64,000 bases of DNA from Ruminococcus flavefaciens. GTDB taxonomy: Bacteria > Bacillota > Clostridia > Oscillospirales > Ruminococcaceae. Location of the stretch: contig NZ_FNWV01000012.1 of assembly GCF_900108555.1 (NCBI RefSeq), positions 853-64,852 on the forward strand, in the 5' to 3' direction. The translations under genes and the position numbers were made by a program. This document shows, one piece after another, positions 1-9,224 of this stretch. Within the stretch, counting starts at the first letter, position 1; each line of letters begins with the position of its first letter. The notes under the pieces were generated by a model. The model ran no database searches. It saw only the letters and a list, made by a program, of their open reading frames with translations, and was not told the origin of the DNA.

Positions 1-840
1 AACGACTGGAACAACTGGGGACAGCAGAACCAGAACAACGACTGGAACAATTGGGGTCAGAATAATGACTGGAATAACTGGAACAATCAGAACCAGAACA
101 ACACATGGGACTGGAACAACCAGAACAATAACCAGTGGAACGGCTTTGTAAATAACGATTGGAACAACCAGAATCAGAATAACTGGGACTGGAATAATCA
201 GAATCAGAATAACGACTGGAATAACCAGAATAACTGGAACCAGAACAATGATTGGAATAATAACAATCAGTGGAACCAGAACAATGACTGGAACAACTGG
301 GGACAGAATAACGACTGGAACAACTGGAACAATCAGAACCAGAACAACACATGGGACTGGAACAACCAGAACAATAACCAGTGGAACGGCGTTGTAAATA
401 ACGATTGGAACAATAATAACTGGGATTGGAATAACCAGAACAACTGGAACCAGAATAACGACTGGAACAATAACAACCAGTGGAACCAGAATAACGACTG
501 GAACAACTGGGGACAGCAGAACCAGAACAATGGCTGGGACTGGAATAACCAGAACAACAATAACTGGAACCAGAACAACGACTGGAACAATAATAACCAG
601 TGGAATCAGAATAATGACTGGAACAATCAGCAGCAGAACAACGATTGGAACAACTGGAACAATAACCAGAATCAGGGCTGGGATTGGAACAATCAGAACA
701 ACAACCAGTGGAATGGTGTTGTAAACAATGACTGGAACCAGAACAACAACTGGAACAACTGGGGACAGCAGAACCAGAACAACGACTGGAACAACCAGAA
801 CAATAACCAGAATCAGGGCAATAACAACAGTGCATCTACA
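1..840 (+). repeat. In-frame Asn/Trp/Gln/Asp low-complexity repeat coding region
   Basis: About 840 bases repeat the codons aac/aat, tgg, cag and gac with almost no third-position scrambling. A landmark motif NNNQWNG(F/V)V recurs at roughly bases 142, 388 and 715, giving spacings of 246 bases (82 codons) and 327 bases (109 codons). The first two copies are nearly identical over more than 80 bases, which points to recent duplication of a ~246-base unit. The segment is too hydrophilic for a membrane part and too rich in regularly spaced Trp for an ordinary linker. Confidence 0.9.
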
Positions 841-1497
841 GGCAGCTTCAACAGCAACGCTACAATGGCAGATGACTTCAGAACAGGCTCATCACGTTAC
901 TTTATAGCTTCTGACGGCTGGACAAACGGCGATCCTTTCGACTGCGGCTGGTATAAGTCACAGACTGCTTTCAGAAACGGCGCACTTGAACTTTCTATCG
1001 GTAAGGACAACACAGGCAAGTACCACTATGCAGGTGCTGAGTACAGAACTAACGATTTCTACGGCTTTGGTTACTACGAGACATCTATGCAGGCTATGAA
1101 GAATACAGGTGTAAACTCATCATTCTTTACATATACAGGTCCTTCAGACAATAATCCTTGGGATGAGATCGATATCGAGATCCTCGGTAAGGATACTACA
1201 AAAGTCCAGTTCAACTACTATACAAACGGACAGGGAAATCACGAGAAGATGTACGACCTCGGTTTCGACTCTTCACAGGGCTTCCATACATTCGGCTTTG
1301 ACTGGCAGCGTGACCACATAACATGGTATGTTGACGGTAAGGCTGTATACACAGCTTATGATAACATTCCTCAGACACCAGGTAAGATCATGATGAATGC
1401 ATGGCCCGGTACAGGTGTTGATGAGTGGCTTGGTCACTACGACGGAAAGACACCTCTCACAGCACGTTATCAGTGGGCTACATACAACAAGCAGTAA
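1..1497 (+). CDS. GH16 lichenase (endo-beta-1,3-1,4-glucanase) with Asn/Trp/Gln-rich repeat region; 5' end outside window
   Basis: The frame is open from base 1 with no start, so the N-terminus lies upstream. The first ~280 visible residues are almost only N, W, Q, D and G (units such as NNDWNNQN). From about base 865 follows a compact GH16 catalytic domain of ~210 residues. The catalytic signature DEIDIEILG is intact (bases 1168-1194), with the two Glu as nucleophile and acid/base and the Asp between them. The family hydrolyses mixed-linkage beta-glucan of cereal walls; secretion is expected, but the signal peptide is out of view. No dockerin follows the catalytic domain, so any such module would have to be N-terminal. 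The first Met of the visible frame (base 865) is inside the mature protein and is not the start. The GH16 call is firm; the role of the repeat region is unknown. Confidence 0.92.
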   Translation, partial: NDWNNWGQQNQNNDWNNWGQNNDWNNWNNQNQNNTWDWNNQNNNQWNGFVNNDWNNQNQNNWDWNNQNQNNDWNNQNNWNQNNDWNNNNQWNQNNDWNNWGQNNDWNNWNNQNQNNTWDWNNQNNNQWNGVVNNDWNNNNWDWNNQNNWNQNNDWNNNNQWNQNNDWNNWGQQNQNNGWDWNNQNNNNWNQNNDWNNNNQWNQNNDWNNQQQNNDWNNWNNNQNQGWDWNNQNNNQWNGVVNNDWNQNNNWNNWGQQNQNNDWNNQNNNQNQGNNNSASTGSFNSNATMADDFRTGSSRYFIASDGWTNGDPFDCGWYKSQTAFRNGALELSIGKDNTGKYHYAGAEYRTNDFYGFGYYETSMQAMKNTGVNSSFFTYTGPSDNNPWDEIDIEILGKDTTKVQFNYYTNGQGNHEKMYDLGFDSSQGFHTFGFDWQRDHITWYVDGKAVYTAYDNIPQTPGKIMMNAWPGTGVDEWLGHYDGKTPLTARYQWATYNKQ

Positions 1498-1531
1498 TCG
1501 CTTATAAATGCCAAATAGGTGTTTGCCTATA

Positions 1532-1569
1532 AAAAAGACCGCGTTTCTTAATTTAAACGCGGTCTTTTT
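1532..1569 (+). terminator. Terminator after the GH16 gene
   Basis: A 15-base perfect stem (AAAAAGACCGCGTTT and its complement) encloses an 8-base loop and ends in a T-run, about 35 bases after the stop. The A-run on the left also makes it a possible terminator for the minus-strand gene that ends at 1612. Confidence 0.9.
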
Positions 1570-1611
1570 GTTATGTCAAGTAATTATTATGTGAGGCAAT
1601 TCAGGCAAGCC

Positions 1612-2088
1612 TTAAATTGCCCTCTCAAGATATATGCTGTTTTCACTTTCACTTGAAAAAGTAAACCCATGTTTTTTATAGAACTTCTGAGCATTTGTGT
1701 TATACTTTAATACTTCAAGCTTCATTGTTTTCATATCGTTTTCTTTTGCTGTAAGTATAGCCTTATTCAATAATTTGCTGCCGTATCCTTCGTTTCTGTA
1801 CTGAGGTCCGACTGCGATAAATGAGATAAATGCAGTCTGAGTCGTATGGTCATTTGCATAAAGTGAAAAGAAACCGATATGCTTCGTATTTGTCTGTAAG
1901 CGGTATACGATGCCGTTAGCGGCTATCTTTTCGGAAACGGAATCCACATATGCCTCTTCGCCCTGAAGCGGCGGCAGTCCGTCATTGAATTCCAGTAAGG
2001 TACTTTTTATTCTGTTATGATCTTTAATGCGGATAAAAGAAATGTCATCTGAGTATGGTTTGCCCTTAAATTGAATGTTGTTTTTCAT
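1612..2088 (-). CDS. GNAT-family N-acetyltransferase
   Basis: This 158-residue protein would transfer an acetyl group from acetyl-CoA to an unidentified amine. The acetyl-CoA-binding motif A is visible in the C-terminal half: a beta strand AFISFIAVGPQYR followed by the pyrophosphate loop RNEGYGSKLL (R/Q-x-x-G-x-G/A). A later strand, KLEVLKYNTNAQKFYKKHGF, fits motif B. The AAGGAG site 6-7 bases before the ATG supports the start. It is monocistronic and convergent with the GH16 gene. The substrate cannot be deduced. Confidence 0.85.
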   Translation of the reverse strand: MKNNIQFKGKPYSDDISFIRIKDHNRIKSTLLEFNDGLPPLQGEEAYVDSVSEKIAANGIVYRLQTNTKHIGFFSLYANDHTTQTAFISFIAVGPQYRNEGYGSKLLNKAILTAKENDMKTMKLEVLKYNTNAQKFYKKHGFTFSSESENSIYLERAI

Positions 2089-2349
2089 AGTTTTCTCCTT
2101 GTGTAGTATGATGTATTTTATGATAGAAAGCTTATTATCCTTTAAATATCAATTGAAAAAATGATATATCAAAGGAAAGCTTTTTATGTGTGTGTTACTG
2201 AAAAAATAAAATAGATCGTAGTGTGAATTTGGAAAGTATTATTTGAAAAATGACATTCTTTTTATAATAAATGAATTTGAAAGCCATGGGTATTGCGTTA
2301 CAATGGCTTTATTCTGCATATCCCTTAAAATTTATCCGCCTTTAAAGTA

Positions 2350-3609
2350 TTATTTCTTTTCGGCTTCTTTGTATTTGCCGTCGGCAAGTGCCTTTATTGT
2401 CTCTTCTGTGATGTCGTTATCCTGACCGAGAACATAGTACTTGCCTGATGTACGCTCCTTAACGGTCTTTTCGTAGTTATCCTTATCAGTCTTTTCACCG
2501 TTGAGGTAATATACCAGCTCTACGTTTTCATCGTTTTTCTTGCTGTTTTCATTGTTGCCGTAGGTAAATGCCTCTTCAAACTTGAAAACGTTGGAGAATG
2601 TGTAAACGCTTCCTGATGTATAGCTCGGACCGTCAAACTTGGTGGAGACCTCGCCGTTTTCGTCGTTGAAAAGCACAGTACCGTCAGCACCGAAAGTGCC
2701 TACAGGTACAGGGCAGCCGTTCCATGCATAGATATCAACGTATGGTGCATAATGATATCCGCCTGACACGAAAAGCTCTGGAACACCGTCGCCTGTTATA
2801 TCCATGAGCGAGAAGTGGTTATCATCGTTTTCCTTCTTATATTTAAGGTAGTCGTTGAGGATAGAGCAGTAAGCTTCCTTCCAGTCCTTAGCCTGTCCGA
2901 GAGCTGCATTGATGACATCATCATCGAAGCTGTGATCCATACCTACAGACTTTATAACGCCGTTGATGAAGTGGTTATACTCTTCTGTGTACTCGTCCTC
3001 TGTAACTTCCTTGCCGTTTACCATAGCGGTATTATCTGTGAGCTGATATGTGTAAACGTTAGGGAGCTTCTCGTTTTTGAGGCGATAGAGCTGGACAGTC
3101 TGGATATGCTCAGCATCGTTGTATCTGTATGTAACGAGGAGACTTTTGTTCATTACGTAGCAGAGGTCTGCACAGTTTTCGATCTTTTCAAATTCTGTGT
3201 AGTCGGTATCGTTAAGGGATTTGAGAAGATAAGTCTTGTTGCCCATAGGACCGTAGGAAATGATGAGCTCGGGTATCTGGTCGTCATTTATATCATAGAT
3301 AGTGAAACGTGCTGTATCATCATAGTCAGAGGATTTCTTGAAATCCTCAAGCTCCTGACGGTAAAGCTTGTCCCAGCTTACATCTTCCATTTCTGTTACA
3401 TCTATGGATTCGCCTTCAACAGGATCCTCATAGGAAGTATCTATATGCATATCGTCAAAGTCTGTGGTGGGCTCGGAAGCATCACTGCTTGATGCAGCAG
3501 TGGTAGTATTTGTATTTGAAGCTGTATTGCCGCCGCTTTCCTTTTCATTTTTTGAGCTGCATCCGCAGAGAAGCGCAGCTGCAAATAAAAGAGCTGTTAG
3601 CTTTTTCAT
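2350..3609 (-). CDS. Secreted lipoprotein with two FG-GAP/VCBS-like calcium loops
   Basis: This 419-residue protein starts with a lipoprotein signal (MKKLTALLFAAALLCGC; lipobox Cys17), then a Ser/Thr/Asn linker and an acidic stretch. Two segments, FTIYDINDDQIPELIISYG and HFSLMDITGDGVPELFVSGG, have the D-x-[DN]-x-D-G/Q-x-x-E-L pattern of FG-GAP/VCBS propeller-type calcium loops, about 160 residues apart, which suggests a duplicated architecture. It should be anchored to the outer face of the membrane. A GGAGGT site precedes the ATG. The function is unknown; similar lipoproteins are common in Ruminococcus. Confidence 0.75.
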   Translation of the reverse strand: MKKLTALLFAAALLCGCSSKNEKESGGNTASNTNTTTAASSSDASEPTTDFDDMHIDTSYEDPVEGESIDVTEMEDVSWDKLYRQELEDFKKSSDYDDTARFTIYDINDDQIPELIISYGPMGNKTYLLKSLNDTDYTEFEKIENCADLCYVMNKSLLVTYRYNDAEHIQTVQLYRLKNEKLPNVYTYQLTDNTAMVNGKEVTEDEYTEEYNHFINGVIKSVGMDHSFDDDVINAALGQAKDWKEAYCSILNDYLKYKKENDDNHFSLMDITGDGVPELFVSGGYHYAPYVDIYAWNGCPVPVGTFGADGTVLFNDENGEVSTKFDGPSYTSGSVYTFSNVFKFEEAFTYGNNENSKKNDENVELVYYLNGEKTDKDNYEKTVKERTSGKYYVLGQDNDITEETIKALADGKYKEAEKK

Positions 3610-3927
3610 ATTTTGACCTCCATATTTTTATTATCTGTCAAAGCTGTTCAGATAAAATATAATGAGTGTTTATATCTATTATATCACATAATTGTTATTC
3701 TGTCATCTCTCTTATTGCTATTTTTGCAGACTAAGATGAAATACGTGTGAAAACTGGCTGAAAAAATGATAATATCATACATACCGCTGTAAATGTTGTT
3801 TTTATAGGTATATTATGGTATAATCATATGGTGAGAAATTTTTTTAATATTTAAAGACTTTTTAAACTTCGGTATGATATTATAATAACAGTAAAAAACA
3901 AATAACAACAGCGGAGGATAGTAGGAA
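3610..3927. other. Divergent intergenic region between lipoprotein and ABC exporter operon
   Basis: This is a 318-base AT-rich gap between divergent genes. The only clear elements are the GGAGGT ribosome binding site of the minus-strand lipoprotein gene near 3615-3625, a candidate plus-strand promoter at 3796-3824 (TTGTTT, 17-base spacer, TATAAT), and the GCGGAGGA ribosome binding site before 3928. No further open frame with a credible start was seen. Confidence 0.6.
3796..3824 (+). promoter_or_regulatory. Candidate sigma-A promoter of the ABC exporter operon
   Basis: TTGTTT (3796-3801), a 17-base spacer and a perfect TATAAT (3819-3824), about 100 bases upstream of the first gene. The -35 box is imperfect. 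Confidence 0.55.
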
Positions 3928-6354
3928 ATGTTCTTTAAGATGCTGAAAAAAGACCTTAAATGCAAAAAAGGTCTGAATGTGATACTGTTTATTTTCATAA
4001 CTGTGGCATCAGTGCTGGTATTTGCAGGCTCTGTGGAGATATTCTCTTATCTTACAGGTGAAAAGAGAATGGCGGAAATGTGCAATACCTGTTCTTTGGA
4101 AATGATGGTGCCTGCCAAAACTGCTGCCAGCGATGAAAAGATCAGGCAGATCGAGAGTATCCTTGACGGATACAAAGATGTGGAGAAGTATCATTCCTGT
4201 GATATGACGAAGATAGATATGCTCAGGATAGATTTCCCCCGTATCGAGGAGGACGAGACTAACAGCTTTTTCAAGTGGCGGGCATATTTTATGAAGCTGC
4301 CGCGTGAATTCGATCTTCTGTACGATACAAATGATGAACCGTTTTATCTTAAAAGCGGCACTATAGCCTGTCCTGTGGATTTCAGCACAAGCATAGGACT
4401 GCGAGTGGGCGATAAGGTGAAGTTCACAACATCTATGGGAGATGTATATGAGCTTGAGGTAGCCTGTTTCTTCAAGGAAAGCGGCTTCCCGGGCAGAAGG
4501 CGTATAATCGTTGCAGATGAGGATTATGATATACTTACCAAGGATGAAGTAATAAAAATTAAGGATTATGGTCTGTATATGAAGGATTGTAATTCCGTTA
4601 AAATGGATGAATTGCATAATACACTGAAAGCAGAAGATATGATCTGTCCTATGTATATGAAATATGATAATACGGACGATGATGTTATCATGCAGGCTAT
4701 CGTCTCGGTATTTGTAGTGATAATCAGTGTTTTCCTTATCGCTATCATATTTATGACTATCAGATTTACTATGATAGCCGACTTGAAGAGCGAGGAAAAG
4801 GAAATAGGCATGATGAAGGCTCTGGGAGTCGATTCCTTCAGCTTCAGGTGGCTGTTTGCTGCGAAATACATTGCCTTTGCCATAATAGGCGGTGCAATAG
4901 GCATAGCCGCAGGTATACCGCTTTCGGGATATGTTGTCAATCTCTTTAATGCAAATGTAATACTTCCTCAGAGGTATGAGACTGTTATCATCGGTATTGT
5001 GGCAGTACTGGCTATCATAGCCATGATGATAGGCTTCTCGCTCATGGTCATGCGCAGGATAAACAAGATATCGGTAATAGACTCGATACACGGTGAGAAC
5101 CGCGGTGAGCGTTTCGGCAAGGGCTTTCCGCTGTTCCTGCACAAGAGAAAGAAGATGTCAGTGCCGTTTTTCCTTGCCATTACAGATATACTCGGACGCT
5201 TCAAGAGATACATTTTCCTGATAATCGCCTATACTCTTGGTGCGGCTATAATACTGCTCTGCTACAATGTGCGAAACAGTATCATTTCAAAAGAATATAT
5301 GAAGCTCTTCCTGTGTCATACTATCGACTTTGATGTGCGTATAAGAGGCGAGTTCAGGGAAGAACTGGATAAACGCTCAGAGGCTGAGGGTAAGAATTAT
5401 GATGTGCTTTTAAATGAAATGTTCAAGGAAAACGGATTCCCTGCATATATTGATACACTTAATTATTCGTGGGGCACTCTTCTTGACAGCAAAGGAAATA
5501 AAAAAGAGAATTTTGACGTATTATGGGGCGACGGAGAGATAGAGAAGCTCAGATACCGTGACGGCGGCAAGATGCCTCAGCTGGAAAATGAAGCAGCTAT
5601 GAGCTATTTTACCGCAAAGAAACTGGGCATGAAGCTTGGCGATGTTATTGATATGAGCATACATGAAGAAAGCGAGGACGGTATCAACAGCGAAGATGTA
5701 AAAAGACAGCTTGTTATCACTGCTTTCTTTGACTATAGTGAGGCAGGGAATCCTGCTATTATTATGGGTAAGGATTACCGAAAGGGAGAAAAAATATACT
5801 CCAAGAACTGGATCGGTTATGTTATTGATGCTCCCGAAAGCCAGAAAGCAGGTATTGTAAAGCAGATGAAGCAATGCTTCGGCGATGATACAATAAGAAC
5901 ATGGCAGGAAAGCCTGAAGCAAGATATGCTGGCGGAATATGACAGGCTCTTTGCTCTGCTTGAATATGTACTTGGCGGTGCGGTCATCTTTGTTCTTATA
6001 CTTATAACTTATCTTTATTCTACTGTATTCGTTACGGAGGAGACTCCTGAGATAGCTCTGCTGAAAAGCTCGGGATTTACCGACGGTGCAATAAAAAAAT
6101 GGCATCTTCTGCGAATGGCGGTTCTTGTCGTATTCTCTGTTGTGCTGGCAGAGGTTTTGTTCAGGACTCTCGGTCAGCTGCTTATGACAAAGTTCATGGC
6201 GAGCTATGAGATGACAGGAGTCAACTTCCTGCTTGAGATACCTGTAAGCTTCATTATCATACCGCTCATAATTCTCGGTGTGGTACTTCTGACGGTATCA
6301 GTCACACTCAAGGGAATACGCAATATCGGCATATGGAAAATTTCAGAGGAATAA
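3928..6354 (+). CDS. ABC transporter permease, two FtsX (MacB-like) units
   Basis: This 808-residue membrane protein has the long FtsX/LolE-type layout. One N-terminal helix (about residues 14-38) is followed by a ~215-residue outside domain and three helices (about 255-285, 310-335, 350-375). After a cytoplasmic loop come another single helix, a second outside domain of about 200 residues and three C-terminal helices. KEIGMMKALGV and PEIALLKSSGF lie in the loops typical of FtsX cores. Such permeases do mechanotransmission or extrude peptides and lipids rather than import. A GCGGAGGA site precedes the ATG. It is the first gene of a five-gene operon with its ATPase, an acylase-like lipoprotein and a two-component system, so it probably acts in sensing or detoxifying a cell-envelope agent. 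Confidence 0.88.
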   Translation: MFFKMLKKDLKCKKGLNVILFIFITVASVLVFAGSVEIFSYLTGEKRMAEMCNTCSLEMMVPAKTAASDEKIRQIESILDGYKDVEKYHSCDMTKIDMLRIDFPRIEEDETNSFFKWRAYFMKLPREFDLLYDTNDEPFYLKSGTIACPVDFSTSIGLRVGDKVKFTTSMGDVYELEVACFFKESGFPGRRRIIVADEDYDILTKDEVIKIKDYGLYMKDCNSVKMDELHNTLKAEDMICPMYMKYDNTDDDVIMQAIVSVFVVIISVFLIAIIFMTIRFTMIADLKSEEKEIGMMKALGVDSFSFRWLFAAKYIAFAIIGGAIGIAAGIPLSGYVVNLFNANVILPQRYETVIIGIVAVLAIIAMMIGFSLMVMRRINKISVIDSIHGENRGERFGKGFPLFLHKRKKMSVPFFLAITDILGRFKRYIFLIIAYTLGAAIILLCYNVRNSIISKEYMKLFLCHTIDFDVRIRGEFREELDKRSEAEGKNYDVLLNEMFKENGFPAYIDTLNYSWGTLLDSKGNKKENFDVLWGDGEIEKLRYRDGGKMPQLENEAAMSYFTAKKLGMKLGDVIDMSIHEESEDGINSEDVKRQLVITAFFDYSEAGNPAIIMGKDYRKGEKIYSKNWIGYVIDAPESQKAGIVKQMKQCFGDDTIRTWQESLKQDMLAEYDRLFALLEYVLGGAVIFVLILITYLYSTVFVTEETPEIALLKSSGFTDGAIKKWHLLRMAVLVVFSVVLAEVLFRTLGQLLMTKFMASYEMTGVNFLLEIPVSFIIIPLIILGVVLLTVSVTLKGIRNIGIWKISEE

Positions 6355-6365
6355 GGGAGAGCATT

Positions 6366-7124
6366 ATGGAAAAGGTTTTATCCGTAAAGGAACTTTGTAA
6401 GACTTATATAATAAAGGAATACAGCAACAATGTACTTAGAAATGTCAGCTTTGACCTCAATAAAGGCGATTTCGTATCTATTATGGGACCAAGCGGCAGC
6501 GGCAAATCAACGCTGCTGTACACAGTCAGCGGTATGGACGCAATGACATCGGGCTCTGTGGACTTCGGCGGAAAGGATCTTGGCTCAATGGGCAGAAAAG
6601 AGCTCTCAAAGCTGAGACTCAATGAAATGGGATTTATCTTTCAGCAGATGTATATGATGAAGAAGCTGTGCGTTTTCGATAATATCGTGCTTCCTGCATA
6701 TCAGGCGGGAACTCCCCGCGATGTTGCTAATAAAAAAGCCGAGGAGCTCATGCGCAGACTTGGCATAATCGAGATAGCCGAGAATGAGGTGAACGAAGTA
6801 TCTGGCGGACAGCTCCAGAGAGCCTGCCTGTGCAGAGCACTTATCAATTCGCCTAAGATGATATTTGCCGATGAGCCTACAGGCGCACTGAATTCAAAAG
6901 CTGCCGCAGACGTTATGAAAGAGATATCAGCTGCAAACCGTGAGGGCACTACTATTATGATGGTAACTCACAGCGTAAGAGTAGCAGCTATGAGCGATAA
7001 GGTGCTCTACCTTATTGACGGCGATATACAGGGCGAAATGGACCTCGGTAAGCTTATAGATGAGGGTGAGCTCCCCACAAGAGAGCGCAAGCTGAAAAAC
7101 TGGCTCATGGAGCAGGGCTGGTAA
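6366..7124 (+). CDS. ABC transporter ATP-binding protein (MacB/LolD/BceA type)
   Basis: This 252-residue ATPase drives the preceding permease. It has Walker A GPSGSGKST, the Q-loop FIFQQMYM, signature VSGGQLQRA, Walker B MIFADEPTGAL and the switch His in VTHS. The ATG at 6366 is preferred over an in-frame ATG at 6333, which lies inside the permease gene, because AAGGGAGA sits 5-6 bases upstream of 6366. It starts 11 bases after the permease stop and is translated as part of the operon. The family is peptide or lipid export and resistance; the substrate is unknown. Confidence 0.93.
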   Translation: MEKVLSVKELCKTYIIKEYSNNVLRNVSFDLNKGDFVSIMGPSGSGKSTLLYTVSGMDAMTSGSVDFGGKDLGSMGRKELSKLRLNEMGFIFQQMYMMKKLCVFDNIVLPAYQAGTPRDVANKKAEELMRRLGIIEIAENEVNEVSGGQLQRACLCRALINSPKMIFADEPTGALNSKAAADVMKEISAANREGTTIMMVTHSVRVAAMSDKVLYLIDGDIQGEMDLGKLIDEGELPTRERKLKNWLMEQGW

Positions 7125-7134
7125 GGGGGATAGT

Positions 7135-8529
7135 ATGAGAAGCAGAAAAATTGCAGCTGTCTGCGCTGTACTCTTATCGGCAATGATGCTGAGCGGCTGC
7201 GGACGAGTTACTTATGATGATTTTGATATTCCTGAAAGCGGCGAAAGCCAGCTTGTGCCTGTTGAAAACGTCTTTTCCGAAAAGCACTATGCAGGCGTAG
7301 CTCCTACAAAAGAGGAAACAAAGGAAGTTTATGAGTCGGCTGACGGACTGTGCAGGATAGAGCAGAAGGACAGCTATTATGATGTTACTCTTGACTATGA
7401 AAAGGGAAGCTATAAGGACGTAGGAGCTGCCTACGCGGAGGCTATACTCCTTGCGCGTCCTGATTATGTCGAGTATCTGGAACAGTACCTCTACGAAAAT
7501 ATCAATTCGGTTGCAAATGATTCAAATGAGGAATACGAGGAGATAGAAAAGCGCACAACAGCTATCTACACGTCTCTCGATGAAGATTACAGACAGGAGC
7601 TTGAAGGCTTTGCAGAGGGATTGAGCGGAGATGTTAATGAATTCAAAAAGAACGGCGTACTTAGTCATGATGAGGTAATACTAATGGAATTGATACCCGA
7701 TGTACTCAGGGGTACAGCTTGCAGTGCAATAACTGCAAACGGCAGTACAACAGCTTCGGGAGAGCGTATTACCTGCCGTGTGCTTGAATGGCAGCTCGGA
7801 AGCGAAAATCAGATATGTCAGGCGCACACTCTTGTACACTATAAAAACGGCGAAAAGAGCTTTACATCTGTTACTTATATGGGATTTTTCCCTATACTTA
7901 GCGCAGTTAATAAAGAAGGCGTATTTCTTGGTGAGCTTGATGTGGGCAGTGCCGGATCAGAATATACATATGAGAACAAGACAAGCTATACCTATGCTAT
8001 GAGGTATGCACTTGAAAATATGGGCAGCGCAAGAGAGTGTGCAGAGTATTTGGCAGAGAATTCAAAGAGATATCCTTTCTGTGTAAATATACTTGCTACG
8101 GATAAAAAAGATGCTTTTATCGCAGAGCTTGTGGTTACTGATGAGGAAAAAGATGGAGAGACTGTTTTGCGTGAGGGCGATACAAAGCTCAACGAAACAG
8201 TTGAATGGAGCGATCCGAATTATCTTTGCGCAGTCAATTCCTTTGCTGCTGAGGGAAATAACGATTATCTGACTTACAGTGAGGGCAATTTAATAAGGTG
8301 GAAGAGGTATGAACAGCTTTTCTGCGGACAGAAGGATATGACGCTGGATCATTTCAAGGAGCTTATGACCTGTGAAAAACTCAGTAAAGATCTGGTATGT
8401 ATCCGCAGCGACAGTGTGGTGCATATGGTTATCGCTGACTATGCCACAAATACGCTTCAGGCGATACTTACGGGTAAAGACGGCGTTGCCGAAGAACCTG
8501 AATTTATCGACCTCGGAAGCTGGGAATAA
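7135..8529 (+). CDS. Lipoprotein with peptidase C45 / penicillin-acylase-like Ntn-hydrolase domain
   Basis: This 464-residue lipoprotein has lipobox Cys22 (MMLSGCG). About 170 residues of acidic sequence precede GTACSAITANG, where Cys196 is the candidate N-terminal nucleophile. It is followed by GERITCRVLEWQLG, the pattern of C45 acyltransferases and choloylglycine-type acylases (CSAxxA..T.DG..I.GRNLDW). Related enzymes self-cleave before the Cys and hydrolyse or transfer amide-linked acyl chains, as in penicillin acyltransferase. A surface lipoprotein of this fold next to an exporter could process an acylated peptide or beta-lactam-like compound, but this is inference. It begins 10 bases after the ATPase gene with a GGGGGA site. 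The Arg of GRNLDW is kept as CRVLEW; Asp is replaced by Glu. Confidence 0.7.
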   Translation: MRSRKIAAVCAVLLSAMMLSGCGRVTYDDFDIPESGESQLVPVENVFSEKHYAGVAPTKEETKEVYESADGLCRIEQKDSYYDVTLDYEKGSYKDVGAAYAEAILLARPDYVEYLEQYLYENINSVANDSNEEYEEIEKRTTAIYTSLDEDYRQELEGFAEGLSGDVNEFKKNGVLSHDEVILMELIPDVLRGTACSAITANGSTTASGERITCRVLEWQLGSENQICQAHTLVHYKNGEKSFTSVTYMGFFPILSAVNKEGVFLGELDVGSAGSEYTYENKTSYTYAMRYALENMGSARECAEYLAENSKRYPFCVNILATDKKDAFIAELVVTDEEKDGETVLREGDTKLNETVEWSDPNYLCAVNSFAAEGNNDYLTYSEGNLIRWKRYEQLFCGQKDMTLDHFKELMTCEKLSKDLVCIRSDSVVHMVIADYATNTLQAILTGKDGVAEEPEFIDLGSWE

Positions 8530-8540
8530 AGGAGTATAAG

Positions 8541-9224
8541 ATGACAGATATCCTTATCATTGAGGACGACCCCGAAATGGGGGAACTGGTAAGAGATTTT
8601 ATGATAAATGAGGGCTTCTCGGTTAAGCTTTGCGCTGATGCCGAGACAGCCCTTGCGCTGCTTGAAGGGGAAGAGTGCAGAGTAGTCCTTCTGGACGTTA
8701 TGCTGCCGAAAATGAACGGATATGAGACCTGTACCGCCATACGAAGTATAAGGGATACACATATTCTCATGATGAGTGCGCTCACCGATGAGGAGAGCAA
8801 GCTTCTCGGGTATGAGACAGGAGCTGACGACTATATCGACAAGCCTTTTTCGGTAAGGGTGCTTACTGCGAAGATAAGGGCACTTATGAAGAGAGGAAAT
8901 GTCGAAAGCAGCAGTACGGGGATACTGCAAAGCTGCGGTGTGGAGCTGGATACGGTATCACGCCGTGTAACATCGGGCGGAAAAGAGCTGAAGCTCAATG
9001 TGAAGGAATTTGAGCTTTTGCAGTATCTCATGGAGCATGAGGGAGAAGCTGTCAGCAAGGACGAGCTGTTCAACGCAGTCTGGGGGTACGACTGCTTTAC
9101 AGAGCAGAGCACAGTAAGTGTACATATACGCTGGCTCAGGGAAAAAATCGAGAATGATCCGAATTCTCCCGAGATAATACAGACCGTCTGGAAGGTCGGC
9201 TACAGATTTGGAGCGAGCCGATGA
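8541..9224 (+). CDS. OmpR/PhoB-family response regulator
   Basis: This 227-residue DNA-binding regulator has a receiver domain (residues 1-120) with the acidic pocket E8-D9-D10, phospho-acceptor D52 (LLDVMLP), a conserved T/S switch (MSALT) and K102 in DKPF. The winged-helix output domain (about 130-225) contains LNVKEFELLQYLMEHEGE, VSVHIRWLREKIE and VGYRF. It starts 11 bases after the acylase-like gene behind an AAAGGAG site and overlaps the sensor kinase gene by four bases. It probably regulates the exporter operon in which it lies. Confidence 0.95.
   Translation: MTDILIIEDDPEMGELVRDFMINEGFSVKLCADAETALALLEGEECRVVLLDVMLPKMNGYETCTAIRSIRDTHILMMSALTDEESKLLGYETGADDYIDKPFSVRVLTAKIRALMKRGNVESSSTGILQSCGVELDTVSRRVTSGGKELKLNVKEFELLQYLMEHEGEAVSKDELFNAVWGYDCFTEQSTVSVHIRWLREKIENDPNSPEIIQTVWKVGYRFGASR

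Noticed and set aside
333..590. Minus-strand open frame rich in Phe/Trp/Leu/Gln
   Set aside because: It is the antisense shadow of the Asn/Trp/Gln repeat; it has no ribosome binding site and the plus frame continues into the lichenase domain.
2815..3492. Plus-strand 225-codon open frame
   Set aside because: It is antisense to the lipoprotein gene, which has a lipobox and a proper ribosome binding site; the plus product shows no domain.
4009..5142. Minus-strand 377-codon open frame
   Set aside because: It is antisense to the FtsX permease gene; rich in His/Tyr/Cys, with no domain and no ribosome binding site.
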